From: Nilaparvata lugens
Taxonomy: Eukaryota; Arthropoda; Insecta; Hemiptera; Delphacidae
Reading direction: 5' to 3'
Assembly: GCF_014356525.2 (NCBI RefSeq)
Contig: NC_052518.1
Location: 34,671,705 to 34,735,704, forward strand
DNA: 64,000 bases
Numbering within the stretch: the first letter of the stretch is position 1; each line of letters begins with the position of its first letter. Shown here in pieces: positions 1 to 10,860 of the stretch. The notes beneath the pieces were generated by a model that did not search any database, had not been told where the DNA came from, and saw nothing but the letters and a program-made list of their open reading frames with translations. The position numbers and the translations under genes are program-made.

Positions 1-866
1 ACGCTAAAATATGTTCTTCTGGATTTGTTATAAGCAAATGTTTTTAAAATCTCTTCAAAGTCGAGTTCCTTTGCAATTTCATTCTCAATCGAAAGTATCG
101 CGAGTGAATTAAGCCTTTCTTGTGCCATTGTAGAGCGCAAATAAGTTTTTATAAGTTTGAGTTTGCTAAAACTACGTTCGGCACTAGCCACTGTTACGGG
201 AATTGTTAGTAAAATTCTTAATGCAACCCACAAGTTTGTGAACATGTCTTTGCTGTTGTACTTTTTAATCAAATTCAATACTTCTTTGGGCGTCACATTT
301 TTCTTATCATTCAAAATGGATCCAACGTGTTGAAGTTCATGATACAGTTCATTGGCATTAATATCAGATACGCCATTTTCACTGTCATATAAGTTATTTT
401 CAAGATCAACACATTTTTGTTTCAATGCCTCTTTTTGTGGCAATTGTGCAATGTTGCTCAAAAATCCCCAAATTTTTTCATGACTCTTCAAAGCAATTGA
501 TCTCTTTTCAAGTGAATTCGAAACATTATCCACCAAGGTCAGAAATACATCCCTCTTGAAGGTTTCTCCTGGTGACGTATGGACTTCTTCAGAAGACTCA
601 TATAAAAAAACGCGTTTGTGTTTTCGTAACCTTTTCTGAGGAAAGATAGGTTCAATCCCAAGTTTAGCAGCTTCTTCTTTTGCGGAGATCACAGCATCTA
701 CAAATCCTGTTTCTCTAAATCTTCCCAAGAATTCTAAACATTTTTTGAACCCCTTCGAGCAGTCACTCAAGTCCATTTCTTTCCCTTGTAGTTTTTTACT
801 TATTAAATTCTGCAAATTCTTAAGACTGCATGGTCTTAGTTGCAACGGTCTGGGGACCGTTAGTCA
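1..866 (-). CDS. hAT-type transposase, C-terminal part, runs off left edge
   Basis: An open minus-strand frame runs from about 866 to the window edge without a stop; the first internal Met is at 776. The C-terminal stretch carries the hallmark of the hAT dimerisation domain: a TNLWVALRILLTIPVTVASA block at about 180-240, directly followed by ERSFSKLKLIKTYLRSTM, then the ERLNSLAILSIENE block. Family knowledge: this region mediates dimerisation of hAT transposases and is common in insect ZMYM1-like/TTF-type proteins, which are mostly transposon-derived. What I see is only the last 290 or so codons. The zinc finger and the catalytic residues would lie upstream in another exon or are missing, because the frame closes at a TGA just above 866. 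The open frame is intact, so the copy is either recent or domesticated. The hAT element at 52680-55416 may be a non-autonomous relative, which is inference only. Confidence 0.75.
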
Positions 867-996
867 ATGAACAGAAACAATATTGAATGAAACTTGTATG
901 CCAAAATGAGATATTATTTAGGAAAAGATTGGAGATCATTCACCATCACAAGTTGTTCAAATTCAAAATTGTGAAAAAAATCTTTACAAAGCTGAA

Positions 997-1110
997 GCGC
1001 CCCCCAGGCCGCGGCGCCCCCCAGGCCGCGGCGCCCCCCAGGCCGCGGCGCCCCCTGTGCCGCGGCGCCACTCAGGCCGCAGCGCCCCCCAGGCCGCGGC
1101 GCCCAAGGCG
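997..1110. repeat. 17-bp GC-rich tandem repeat, six copies
   Basis: Six consecutive units of gcgccccccaggccgcg start at 997, 1014, 1031, 1048, 1065 and 1082. Units four and five carry a few substitutions, and a partial unit follows from 1099. The block is about 90 percent GC in an AT-rich neighbourhood and opens short artificial reading frames on both strands. Confidence 0.9.
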
Positions 1111-1467
1111 ACCGCCTCGGTCGCCTCGCCCACGCGACGGCCGTGTGAATATAGTTTGGGAAATAATTGAATCATAGTTAAAGAAATGCCTGGAAACGTT
1201 ATGTTTGTATAGAAAATAATATTATATAACTTTGAATGTGAATGTCTATTCCAAGTATCATTATTCAAATATGTGTTTTTTATATTATAATGTATGTGTT
1301 GGCTTATTCGTTTTTTCAATTGTTATTTTTATTTATCAAAAAATAACCGGTGGTTTGGTAGATACAAGGATATGGACCATAAAAAACTTCACTTCTTTTT
1401 ATAGAGGGAAATAATAATTTACTATACTCGCTGATAATTATATTCTGTAAACTATTAAGTTACTTAC
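1111..1467. other. AT-rich sequence, no gene seen
   Basis: Nothing recognisable. The short frames here lack coding character. Confidence 0.5.
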
Positions 1468-1553
1468 TTTTGCTGTAATCTCAATTTCATCAAATGCACT
1501 GGTCCTTTCTGTTGTGTGGTCTTCTCTTCTTTCCTTTGGGAGTTGACGTTGCA
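1468..1553 (-). CDS. Candidate internal exon, unknown gene
   Basis: On the minus strand the 86-bp block is bounded by an acceptor (aatttaattgcag, ending at 1554) and a consensus donor (gtaagt, 1467-1462). One frame is open and reads like protein, with the stretch QRQLPKERREDHTTERTSAF. A second frame is also open and one contains a stop. It could follow the candidate exon at 2779-2882, but joining at that exon's best donor gives the frame with a stop; the weaker donor at GTAGAA would restore the good frame. No family is recognised. Confidence 0.35.
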
Positions 1554-2778
1554 CTGCAATTAAATTTAGAAAAAATTATTCTGGAAACTTGTGATTATGG
1601 GATATGAAAAGAAAGTGTATGAAGCAAATGGATTTGTAAATTCATATTTCCAACACAGAGAATGGGCTACTGTGATACTAAATATTGTCTTCGTAAGGGT
1701 ATAATTGTATTTATGGTGGAGGGTGAATTCCTATAGGGAATATAGAGAAGGATCAGACAACCATGAGACATACAATTTTAATTGAATACATTTGACTATA
1801 TTAGCATCTAATTACTTTATTAGAAGTAATGAGCATTGGGATCGGGAACATTTCCAATCACAATTTTCTCTATTTAATTCACTTCATGTATAAGTGATCC
1901 TTATAAATTCTTCAAAGTTGAATATAAAGTGTTGTGAGTCGCAAACTATTCATTGTAAATTCTTAACCTGTCGTAACATAATGCAAGTGAGATTGTGGAA
2001 ATTCGAATCTTGAAATTACAAAGTTTACATGGGTTGAAAGTTCTCAGTGGATACAGAAATGGCATCTGCTGAAACACTGTCAGCCTGGGAAGATGAAGGC
2101 GCTTCGAGCGATAAGGTTTGTTCTTCAATCCTGAAATGTTCAAAAATCACTTTGCAGACATTTTTTCATATATAGTGTACATAATTTGCAATTTCTCTAC
2201 ACTCTTCTCACTGGTACTTCATTTCCACAGGAATCACAATGATCAGGAGAGAAAAAAAGAGCTTACATTGAGCTATTTTTCCCCTAAATTTAGATAAGAT
2301 TACAGAATTGAAAATAGGTTTAGTCTATAAATTCAATTTAGGTCACATCGTTAACAGTATGTTCTGAACAATAATATTGTACAAAACTGATTCTTGAAAT
2401 ATCTAGTCGCATTTGTATCACCTCACTATAAAGTAAACATTACTTTTAAATAATAGTGTACTGTGAGTTTTGTAAGATCTATTCAAATTTGCCATGCTTT
2501 TCTATCACCCGGTTGCTCTATGTACCTATCCATTCAGACATATATCTTGAATAATTATGCGAATAGCGTTGTCAATAACGTTGACGTTTGTTCATATTAA
2601 CAAACATAAAAACATACATAACGAAATACCTCTCTTGAGATAATACGAACTGAGAATATAATTATATTTACATAATAACAATATTAATTATTCAAAGCAT
2701 GATTTGCTTCATATTATAGTAGGCCTAAAGTACGTGACATTTTAATTTATCTAATTATATGAAATGAAATCAACTAAC
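1554..2778. other. AT-rich stretch between two exon candidates
   Basis: No coding sequence or element is recognised. If the two minus-strand exons belong together, this is an intron. Confidence 0.4.
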
Positions 2779-2882
2779 CTTCTACGTCTGTTAGCATGAA
2801 ACTCTGGTGGTAGCCGCCTTTTCATTCTCCTGGCTGAAAGAACCAACTTCTTCTTTCCCTTCACTGTATGTCTTGAATCCAT
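2779..2882 (-). CDS. Candidate first coding exon, basic protein
   Basis: A minus-strand ATG at 2882 opens 34 codons that start MDSRHTVKGKKKLVLSARRM and are very rich in Lys and Arg, like a nuclear or nucleolar N-terminus. The exon ends at a good donor (AAG followed by gttagt, intron from 2778). The next minus-strand exon candidate lies at 1468-1553. I do not recognise the gene; it could be host or transposon-derived. Confidence 0.35.
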
Positions 2883-3475
2883 TTTACCGGCCGAAAATGC
2901 CAGAGAAACATATATAATACGGAAATCTAAATTATATGTGAAGTGCGTCTGGAAATACTATGTCCTAGGACTAGCCACGATCACTGTCAATATGACAAGT
3001 GAACAAGCTGAAGAACTAAGAAAAGTTGTGACCAGCCTGAGCACTAAGAATGAAGGCTGACTTGTGGGTGGGGTGGTGGGTGAGTGACTTGTGTGTTGGG
3101 GTAGAAGGTGCCTGAGTGACGTTTGGATGGGGTGGAGGGTAGGAGCGCATAAAAAATCATAGAGATAAAACTTGTAAATATGATTCCGATGGAACCACTG
3201 GTTCGATTTTCAAGCTGAAAAATGATAAAAATGTTTTATCATCAAATCTTCAAAATGACTACCTGTTTTTCTTGAAAAAATGGATCCCTTTGAAATTAAA
3301 AAAATTATTTTTGTTTAGATAAAAAATAAAAGTAAATCGACATGGTAGCGGCATGGATATAGATATTACAAGAATAAATCAGTTTTCAAAACAAGTTTTA
3401 CTCTAATAGTGAGCGAGTAATAGCATAAGGTATTCTGCATGATTCTAAAGCGCTACGTGGTGGCAATTTTTGAAC
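2883..3475. other. Unassigned flank
   Basis: Contains a GT-rich patch (3058-3145) with repeated gtgggt and gagtgac words. No ORF of note. If 2779-2882 is a first exon, its promoter would be here on the minus strand, but no clear TATA box was seen. Confidence 0.4.
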
Positions 3476-4573
3476 TAGGGCCTGTGGTGTTTCGCCTTAA
3501 ACTCTGGAGTCAGAAAATTGGCTTTCCGAGTCAGAGCGTTGACGTTCTGACTTAAGTTGAGGACTTAAATAGACTGTGTAGTTTAGAGATCACGTTAGAC
3601 CCTGGAGTTTGTAATTTCGCTTTCTGAGTGAAGGGCTTTTAAGTCCAGGACTTAAAACAGCGTGATTTTAAACCCTCGACTGGGGTAGGGTTTAAATTCA
3701 AGTTCTAGACTTAACTGAGCAAACACAATTCAGTTATTGTTTTGGAGAAGATAAAAAGCCAAATAATTGTCATGGAATACAGGTTTTTTTTTCAAAACAA
3801 ATACGTTTTCAAACTCAGTAGCCTAATTAAATTTTCATTCATAATCACTGGTTAGGATCAATGATCAATAATAGCATAACGTAGAATGAAATGTTTATTC
3901 ATTCACCTTTCAAAGGTTTTGCTTTGAATAGGCCTACAAAGAAATCGAAACGTATTTTCACAAAATAGTTTGGAGAGCATGCTCATTTGAATTGTCCCGC
4001 TGCAATCAGCTGTTTCCGTTTTGCTATAATGCCAACAATACAACAGCAAAATATTGTGAATTTCCCTCATGTTTACTGCGTTAAAGTCCTGGACTCAAAT
4101 AAGTCGAGAACTTGATAGACTCCAGAGTTTAGAAGATGAAATCGTGAGTCAGAAAGTCAATTTAGACCCGAGAGCTTATTTTAGTCCTAGACTCTGTAAG
4201 TCCAGAACTATAGATCCCGAGCTCGGAAACCGGCCCTAAGTCTAGAACTTGAATTTATACCCTACCCCAGTCGAGGGTTTGAAATCACGCTGTTTTAAGT
4301 CCTGGACAATTTTTGATAAATCCTTGACTTGGAAAGAGGCGAGAATCTAATTTTAAGTCCTGGACTTATAAGCCCTTCACTCAGAGAGCGAAATTATAAA
4401 CTCCAGGGTCTAACGTGATGTCTAAACTCCAGGGTCTATTTGAGTCCTCGACTACGTTAACGCTCTGACTCGGAAAACCAATTGACTACATCTGATTTTG
4501 AATCTGACTCCAGAGTTTAAAGCCAGTCAAAGTCTAGAACTTGGCTAAATCCCGAGCTCGGAAACCGGCCCTA
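3476..4573. mobile_element. Foldback element with long imperfect inverted arms
   Basis: The left arm (about 3476-3715) reappears as its reverse complement in the right arm (about 4232-4573). Shared blocks include actggggtagggt, tttctgagtgaagggctt, cacgttagaccctggag and tccgagtcagagcgtt. The right end (ggccctaa) mirrors the left start (tagggcc). A subrepeat, gagctcggaaaccggccc, occurs twice in the right arm at about 4219 and 4554, so that arm has been extended or duplicated. The spacer of about 500 bp (3716-4231) is AT-rich with no ORF. This is a non-autonomous DNA element; the superfamily is not determined. Confidence 0.75.
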
Positions 4574-5209
4574 AATTTTTGTTGTTCAAGAAATAACATC
4601 TTACAATTTAACACCAGCTGTTATATTTAAATATACCAGCATGACCTGTGAAAATCCAAACACAGCTGTTTTTGAGAAGAAAATACCTAATTAGAACCGT
4701 ACGAATTAAAACCTGACATGTATGAAAGCCTCATTTGTTTTCGGTAACGAACCGAACCGAATGCATGTGAAGCGTCTAAGATGTGCATGTCGCAAATAAA
4801 TTCATGAAACTTTGAGGATTCATTATTCAAGATAGTTGCTCATTGTAGACCACTATTTCAACCTTTGCGGCCTCATTTTGACTCTGCCTGCAATGTTTAT
4901 CCTGGAATCAGGCTTAATGGTGGAATGGAAACCACAAATGTTCACAATAAATGAAGAAACTCATCACTATAAAAAGATCTACAAGCAAAATTGATCCATG
5001 TAGTGGAAGTGACTTCAACCTTGGCCAGGAATAGGCCTGAATTATTGAGCAAAAGAATATTGAACAAGGTTGCAGCTACTGCACGAAGCATAGAAAGAGG
5101 ACAAGTTGAAGAAGACCCTGAAAAGTTAGAGGGTAGACAACAGACCCACACCATGACCACCACTCTGTCGGCGAGAGTTACTCTGCACAGTGAGGCTTAG
5201 AGTCTAGAC
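4574..5209. other. Unassigned, one weak ORF
   Basis: A 69-codon frame at 4991-5200 (plus) is polar and could be an exon fragment, but it has no recognised motif and no clear splice flanks. Confidence 0.3.
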
Positions 5210-5225
5210 GTGCATGTCGCTGGCC

Positions 5226-5406
5226 CGGCCACATTCGAATTTCACCAAACAAACTATGCCAAGATTTACTACCTATTTTCTACCTCCAATAACCGATTTT
5301 CTACCTCAAAGATAGCAGAGATATTGAATAAACTAAAGTGCCGGGCCAGGGACATGTTAGCCCGGCCATCTCTGAATTTCACCAAACAAACTATGCCAAG
5401 ATTTAC
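5226..5406 (+). repeat. Direct repeat leading into the assembly gap
   Basis: A block of about 44 bp containing gaatttcaccaaacaaacta and tgccaagatttac occurs at 5226-5269 and again at 5362-5406, where it stops at the gap. The 136-bp spacing suggests a tandem array that broke the assembly. Confidence 0.75.
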
Positions 5407-5506
5407 NNNNNNNNNNNNNNNNNNNNNNNNNNNNNNNNNNNNNNNNNNNNNNNNNNNNNNNNNNNNNNNNNNNNNNNNNNNNNNNNNNNNNNNNNNNNNN
5501 NNNNNN
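5407..5506. other. Assembly gap, 100 N
   Basis: Exactly 100 N, a conventional placeholder, so the true size is unknown. Any reading frame across it is artificial. Confidence 0.99.
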
Positions 5507-5658
5507 CCAAAACCTGATTTCAGCTTTTTCACTAGTTCATGGTGTTATGCTGCATGCAACATTCATAAAAATAAACCACATTCTTGCTGTGCGTTATTCT
5601 CTGCTCAACATTATAATTCTTTGTTGTTTAAAAATATGTATCAAACAAATAATTTCTT

Positions 5659-6170
5659 GTGCGAAAACAATCGAATGCAAAGTATGAAAATGGCTCCAAT
5701 GTACACAAATTCACAGAAAAGAAACTTGCTCGTTATGGATTCTTCTACAACGGAAAGGATCTACAGTGTGTTTATTGCCTGCATGCATTGAGACTGCATA
5801 AAGCGCGTACATGTTGTCTATCGTCAATTGATGAAGAAAGACCACTTAATTACTCTATAATAGTTCCTGCCTACACTTAGTTTTCTTCATTCGCTCAACA
5901 ACATGGATCCGAGAAGTGGTTGGCTCCCGACAACGAATTGGAAGTGAGGTTAAAAAACTGTATTGATTGGTACGATGAGTGTGAAAGTGCAATTAGGAAA
6001 TCAACTCCTGAAAATTATAGTTTGGCAAAGCAATTGAAAGACATTTTTCTAAGCACGGTGAATTAAATGATATAAGAGACTATCTATGTTATTATCGTCC
6101 TCATAATTTATGTATAGATAAGCTAATTAGAATTGAAGATGAAGTTATGTATTGTTGTAGTGAAATGTGT
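5659..6170 (+). pseudogene. Decayed gene with BIR-like (inhibitor of apoptosis) motif
   Basis: The frame from 5659 holds LARYGFFYNGKDLQCVYC, which fits the start of a BIR zinc-binding domain (aromatic-G-F-Y block followed by CxxC). The later BIR Cys/His ligands are not convincing here. The frame is broken by a TAG at 5878-5880. It then continues in the same phase as a charged segment containing GSEKWLAPDNELE, and after a further frame slip near 6050 as another short cysteine-bearing segment ending at a TAA around 6172, next to a possible polyadenylation signal (aataaa at about 6171). BIR proteins bind caspases or regulate cell division; insect large DNA viruses also carry them. The compact, intronless, AT-rich layout would fit an old viral insertion, but a host IAP fragment is possible. 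The breaks imply it is non-functional. Confidence 0.4.
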
Positions 6171-6245
6171 AAATAAACGTTTTCTGCCTTCAAACGATTT
6201 TTCATTCCGATATCCCATTCACGTTTTTTAGTTTAGTTGCTGCTT

Positions 6246-6395
6246 AGAGCTAGAGCAGACAGCACGTGTGGGGTAATCTTTAGTGCACGTGCGCCTATAA
6301 CACGTGCATCTCATCAATTTAGAGCTAGAGCAGACAGCACGTGTGGGGTAATCTTTAGTGCACGCGCGTCTATAACACGTGCATCTCATCAATTT
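6246..6395. repeat. 75-bp tandem duplication rich in CACGTG
   Basis: Two head-to-tail copies (6246-6320 and 6321-6395) differ at only a few bases. The first has three CACGTG palindromes and the second has two; the third is mutated to cacgcg. CACGTG is the E-box core bound by bHLH proteins. Whether it acts as an element here is unknown. Confidence 0.85.
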
Positions 6396-6439
6396 AGAAT
6401 TCTTTCCCCCTCATTCGAGTCACGCCAAACATCTGCGAG

Positions 6440-6754
6440 ATGCAGTGTTATGGTTTTTCAAAATTCAAAAAATTATCTCGTCTCTTGATGTCAATTTCAT
6501 TTAATGAATTTGATTCAATTGCGAAGAATATTAAATTTTCAACAGGATGTCAAGATGTTGATTTACCGTTAACAAAAACAGAAAATGTACACTTTTCGAT
6601 TCTATCTGAGATTTTCGAACTGCTCAATATTCTAGACAGCGGTCATCTACATTATGATTGTACAAATGATTCGTCATTATCTGTTGTTAAAAATTCTGAT
6701 GAACTTTGGAAATGCTTGTACGATATTGCAGATAAAAAATGTAAAAGAACGTAG
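6440..6754 (+). CDS. Small ORF, unknown protein
   Basis: There are 104 codons from the ATG at 6440, or 88 from the in-frame Met at 6488. The product is acidic and serine/leucine rich, with no signal peptide or membrane segment. It starts just after the CACGTG duplication and lies 270 bp past the BIR-like remnant in the same orientation. No family is recognised. It could be a second open frame of the same inserted sequence, or chance. Confidence 0.3.
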   Translation: MQCYGFSKFKKLSRLLMSISFNEFDSIAKNIKFSTGCQDVDLPLTKTENVHFSILSEIFELLNILDSGHLHYDCTNDSSLSVVKNSDELWKCLYDIADKKCKRT

Positions 6755-6769
6755 AGATTTATAGCATTA

Positions 6770-7310
6770 GATGAGAGAGAATTTCTCAATTCAATTAGAT
6801 GTAGAGAGAGTCATTGACCTCACTTTGGATTAGAGTAATATGGATTCACTTTAATCTGTCACCAAGGGAATTTTTCCCTCTCATCTATACTGGGAGAGAA
6901 TTTCTCAATTGATTCTTATCTCCTTTCCTTTCGGAAAGGGTGCGGGAAAGAGATGGCACGAGTAAAAGAAGGAGATCTCTATCTCTTGAGCCTGTCATCG
7001 TAGTATATCATTGGAGCGAAATGGATTCACTTCAATCTGTCAGTATAGCATTAGATGTAGAAATATGAATTCACTTTAATCTGACACCAAAGGAATTTCT
7101 CAAAGTGAGTCTGGCATTAGAGCGAAATGCATTCACTTCAATCTGTCAGTATAGCATTAGATGTAGAAATATGGATTCACTTTAATTTGACACCAAAGGA
7201 ATTTTTCCCTCTCAAAGAGATTTTTTCCCCACATCTATCATTCACCTCAATCTGTCAGCATAGCATTAGATGTAGAAATATGGATTCACTTCAATTTGAC
7301 AGTAGAGAGA
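6770..7310 (+). repeat. Degenerate tandem repeats of about 100 bp
   Basis: The block atggattcactt(t/c)aatctg, followed by cagtatagcattagatgtag, recurs at about 6840, 7020, 7060, 7128, 7172, 7245 and 7282, with gaatttttccctctc spacers. Unit length varies. The short ORFs across it are repeat artefacts. Confidence 0.75.
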
Positions 7311-7600
7311 GGGAATTTTTCCTCCTAAAAGGGAAATTTTTTTTCCCTTACCTGGAGAGAGAGAGAGAGATATCTTACCCCCCTCACCTCCACTGGAGAG
7401 GGGGAAGGGGAAATCTATTTTTAGAAAGAGAGAGAAAGATATATCTCCCTCTCTCTCTATCCCCCTCACCACCACTGGACAGGGGGAAGGGGAAATCTAT
7501 TTTTAGAACACCCCCCGCCCTACAGGCGGGGGGAAGGGGAGGAGGGATGGACGAGGGGGGAGAGGGGGGAGGGGAATTTCGAGCAAAAAAGCTTCCTTGA
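7311..7600. repeat. GA/CT-rich low-complexity block with an 84-bp duplication
   Basis: Runs of gagaga and cccctc surround two copies of a unit containing gggggaaggggaaatctatt, at about 7398 and 7481. The strong strand asymmetry gives long artificial ORFs in all frames. Confidence 0.8.
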
Positions 7601-8305
7601 AGTATCAACCTCCCTCTACTGCTGTTCACATCAAGCTGATATTTGTGACAGCCATTATAGCTTTAATCATGTAAGTAAACACGTGATCAGACTATAATTT
7701 TCAATTATTTGTATCAATTAACTGCGCCCGGTTCTACTCAGAATAACAGAGGCACAGGTTTCTTTCTTTAAACTACAACAGTACTATCACCAACAGGAGT
7801 CGAGTCGGAGCAGTGGTAGCGGACGGTCGTGTTTCGAGGAGCGCAGATAAGATAAACCGTTTCTTGTTTATGCCTTTAGAAATCTTTTTTCATCGTAGAT
7901 CTTGTCCATAACCTAATAACTTACTTTATTAATTTATTCTTTCAATTAATACGTAATAATCTTTCTAATAATAACTCATCATTAATAACATCAGTAATAA
8001 AATCGGTATTGTACCTCTCAAAGTCTACTAAAGTATTTAGTACTTGTCTCTCTATTTGAACTTATTAGTTGCGAATTCAATCATCAGTAACCATAATCAA
8101 CCAACTTAGCTGTATTAAACTGTATTGAATCGTAAATTATCTCTTTATAAATTTTAGGTTTGAATTACTCTTACTCATAATACTAATATATTTTTTATCC
8201 ATCCAGGAAATTGAATAAACTAAATTTTTATATATCTGATCATTACCAATAAATATTTCACTGTATAAATTCATTACCATATAATCGGATACAGGCCATT
8301 GAACC
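7601..8305. other. AT-rich intergenic sequence
   Basis: No gene, element end or regulatory site recognised. Confidence 0.5.
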
Positions 8306-8545
8306 TTAAATAAAATGAAAAATAAATAAAACAGGAGTTCTACTATTTTTCTCTTTGGGAGGCTGGTGGGACTGTTTACCGCTACTCCTGGAAACTATTC
8401 GTCCACTAGCATCCGTCATAATGGTCATTGAACACAACTTATTTGTACATCTATATGAGATTTGTCCCTTCTGGGATACGTAGCTTTTTCGAAATTTGAA
8501 TTCGTCAACCCACATTAAACCATCCATTACACTAAAGTCTGCAGT
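8306..8545 (-). CDS. FLYWCH-type zinc-finger fragment
   Basis: The minus-strand frame contains FKFRKSYVSQKGQISYRC followed by a TNKLCSMTIMTDASGRIV block, then SHQPPKE. This matches the FLYWCH layout: an aromatic start, a YRC, a second Cys about five residues later, and a terminal histidine pair region. The usual H-x-H is H-Q-P here, so the last ligand is doubtful. Family knowledge: FLYWCH domains are common in insect transposon-derived and DNA-binding proteins. The frame continues past the domain to a stop at 8306. Upstream coding sequence is missing, so this is an exon or a fragment. Confidence 0.45.
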   Translation of the reverse strand, partial: TADFSVMDGLMWVDEFKFRKSYVSQKGQISYRCTNKLCSMTIMTDASGRIVSRSSGKQSHQPPKEKNSRTPVLFIFHFI

Positions 8546-8779
8546 CAGACTATTTCGTTCTGAATTAGTCATATTTTGATGAATAAAGCAAGTAAACAGC
8601 AAAACAAAAAAAACTTAAATTAGCCAACAGATTATCATGCAAGCAAGCTAACACATATTTATATTTTTAATACTAATATAGTAATCTTGCATCCTATAAG
8701 CCTATTTCAATTCTTACAGCTCATCATGAAAAATTAATTCAGTAAGATTATTGTTATAGTTGAGCGTTAAATATTCCAC

Positions 8780-9625
8780 TAGGTAATTGGTATCAGAGCA
8801 TGCCACACTTAACTTTATTTTTTGAATCATTAAATTTATCTGACAATCAATATTTTCATTTATATCTCAATACGGACTTCCTATGTGCTTAGTCATGCAG
8901 CATCTATTATTCCGAAAACATATTCCTTCTCAATCAATTAGTAGTAATATCTATCATTAAAGTGTTGGATTAAATAAAATAAATAGATAAATCAGTGTTC
9001 CAAAGATGAATTTAATGCGTTCATAGTTGTTGATTGTCAGTAGATGGTCCAGAAAATACGCGATATACGATGAATCACACAGAATTCCATATTATTTCCA
9101 TCTTCCATTTTAGAATGAATATAAGCTGAGCTAAATTCAAAAAATTGTAAATTATTCTGTCATTCTTCAGTAATTAATGAATGCAATATGAACAACTCTC
9201 TTTCATGAGGTGAATCATTTTTTCCAACATTTTCCAGTTTCTCAATGATAGGGGAGTTATAATTATTTGTATAGGTATTCTAAGGAACCATTATCTTCAG
9301 CTGGTACCAATCAACTAAACTTCAACTCCAAACCACCGTATTAATACCAGTATACAATTTATAAGTCTATTACAGCTGTTAACTTTAGATGCTAAATCAT
9401 ATTATCACAACATTATCTTCAATCATGATCATCTTCCCGTTCATCGGTAGCCGCTGGGCCGACAATTTTGGAAACATAGGTCTGTAGAATGGATTAATAA
9501 ATAATTGTTATTAGTCCCCCTATCAAAATTTCTATTCAGAAACCATCCCCAATATTCACACAACATATTCCTAAAGTTTCATGCCGTTCTGTCAAGTAGT
9601 TTTTAAGTCTATAGGGAACAAACAA
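8780..9625 (-). repeat. Dispersed repeat, copy 1 (inverted partner at 17200-18170)
   Basis: Read in reverse complement, this tracks 17200-18170 block by block: gaaaccatccccaatattca, caactaaacttcaactcc, gagaaactggaaaatgtt and tggaattctgtgtaattcat. It lacks the TA microsatellite of the partner. No coding capacity, so a non-autonomous mobile repeat is likely. Confidence 0.75.
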
Positions 9626-9997
9626 AGTAACAAATTAACACATAGTCATTTTTTATATAAATATATACATAGATTATTTCTTTCTTACATAATTATCTTT
9701 CTGTTGTTCCACTTATTTTTTTTCTGTTACAGTTTCTCGATTGATCAAAGCACCACAGGCTGCATCGTTCGTCACCTCTGCCTTTAAGCGCGTTATCACC
9801 CACTCCAATAAGCCACCCCAATATCCTTAATACGCAATAGAAGTTCTTATCGACTGTGTATGACTCATTAATATCCATGTTTTGTATAAATTTATGTGAT
9901 AGGCTTACTGGTATTAATGTTGATGTACCGTAATGTTTTTTGCTCATGTATAATTGATAATAATACATTAAAAATAAATATAATGTTAAATTATTAT
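9626..9997. other. AT-rich, no gene
   Basis: Short frames on both strands overlap each other and have no recognisable motif. Confidence 0.5.
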
Positions 9998-10287
9998 TGT
10001 TGGTTTTTATTGAACGAGCGTTAGCGAGTTCTCACTTTTGACTTACTGAGGGCCAAAGTCGTCCGTCTGTTTGTATGCTCTGCAATAACTTTAGAAAGAA
10101 TTGATCAATCAGTTTCAAATTTTAAACACGTATTCTTCAAACCTTTTTACAGGTCAAGTTACAGGTCAGTTACTTTTTACAGGGACACATACTACCGCAC
10201 CGCGCCAGCACCGTCACCATGTTTGTTGCCCGCGCCGTCACCGACTTGTTCAGATTACTTTTTGACGGTGAAGGTGCGGCCTCGTTT
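9998..10287. repeat. Probable dispersed repeat with GC-rich tail
   Basis: The segment with gaacgagcgttagcgagttc and the following text looks like a common non-autonomous repeat end. It is followed by a GC-rich patch (10190-10275, ccgcaccgcgcc and cgccgtcaccg). There is only one copy in the window, so the call rests on pattern recognition. Confidence 0.35.
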
Positions 10288-10291
10288 AAGG

Positions 10292-10860
10292 CTGTTCGGT
10301 ACACCTTTTATTATTTGAATTGGATAATATTTTTTCAATATAATTGTTAAGATCATTATAAGAGTGAGCAAAAGTGGCAACTGAAATTTTTAAGTGGTAT
10401 AATAAGCAAGTTATGGGTTGTAGAAGTGCTAACTTTCCAGATTCCGTTTTCTTTCCAGATCATAAACGGTTTCGACTATATTTTTAGAACTTCTCTTGAA
10501 ATTTTAAAAAATTATTCTTTCCAAACTAAAACATTTTATTCCCCATTTCGTTCATAAATAAAAAAGTAACATTTTTGCAAATTTGATCACTTGTTTATTT
10601 TGGCATTAATCGCGAAAAAACACATATTAGAACAAAGCCAATGATATACTGAATGTATAAAAAAACTCCAATGGAAAATTCAAAACCGTTTATGATCTGG
10701 AGAGAAAACGGAGTTTAGCACTTCAACAACCCATAATTCGCTCATTAGACCACTCAAAAATTTCAGTTGCCACTTTTTCTCACTCTTATAATGATCTTAA
10801 CAATTATATTGAGAAAGATTATTCAATTTAAATAAGAATAAAAAGGTGTACAGAACAGCC
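10292..10860. mobile_element. Foldback MITE flanked by TTAA
   Basis: The termini ggctgttcggtacacc and ggtgtacagaacagcc are inverted with one mismatch, and both are bordered by TTAA (10288-10291 and 10861-10864). The inverted homology extends about 180 bp inward (10292-10473 against 10682-10860), including gttgccactttt/caaaagtggcaac and aaaccgtttatgatct. The spacer has no ORF. TTAA targets are typical of piggyBac and Kolobok elements, but the terminal bases are not the usual piggyBac CCC, so the superfamily is left open. Confidence 0.8.

Noticed and set aside
887..1319. Overlapping ORFs on both strands (96 and 111 codons)
   Set aside because: They exist only because the 17-bp GC-rich repeat keeps frames open; composition is Pro/Arg/Ala-repeat.
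5210..5791. A 193-codon frame
   Set aside because: It runs through 100 N and is therefore artificial.
7127..7629. ORFs in several frames across GA/CT-rich sequence
   Set aside because: Low complexity, no motif, mutual overlap on both strands.
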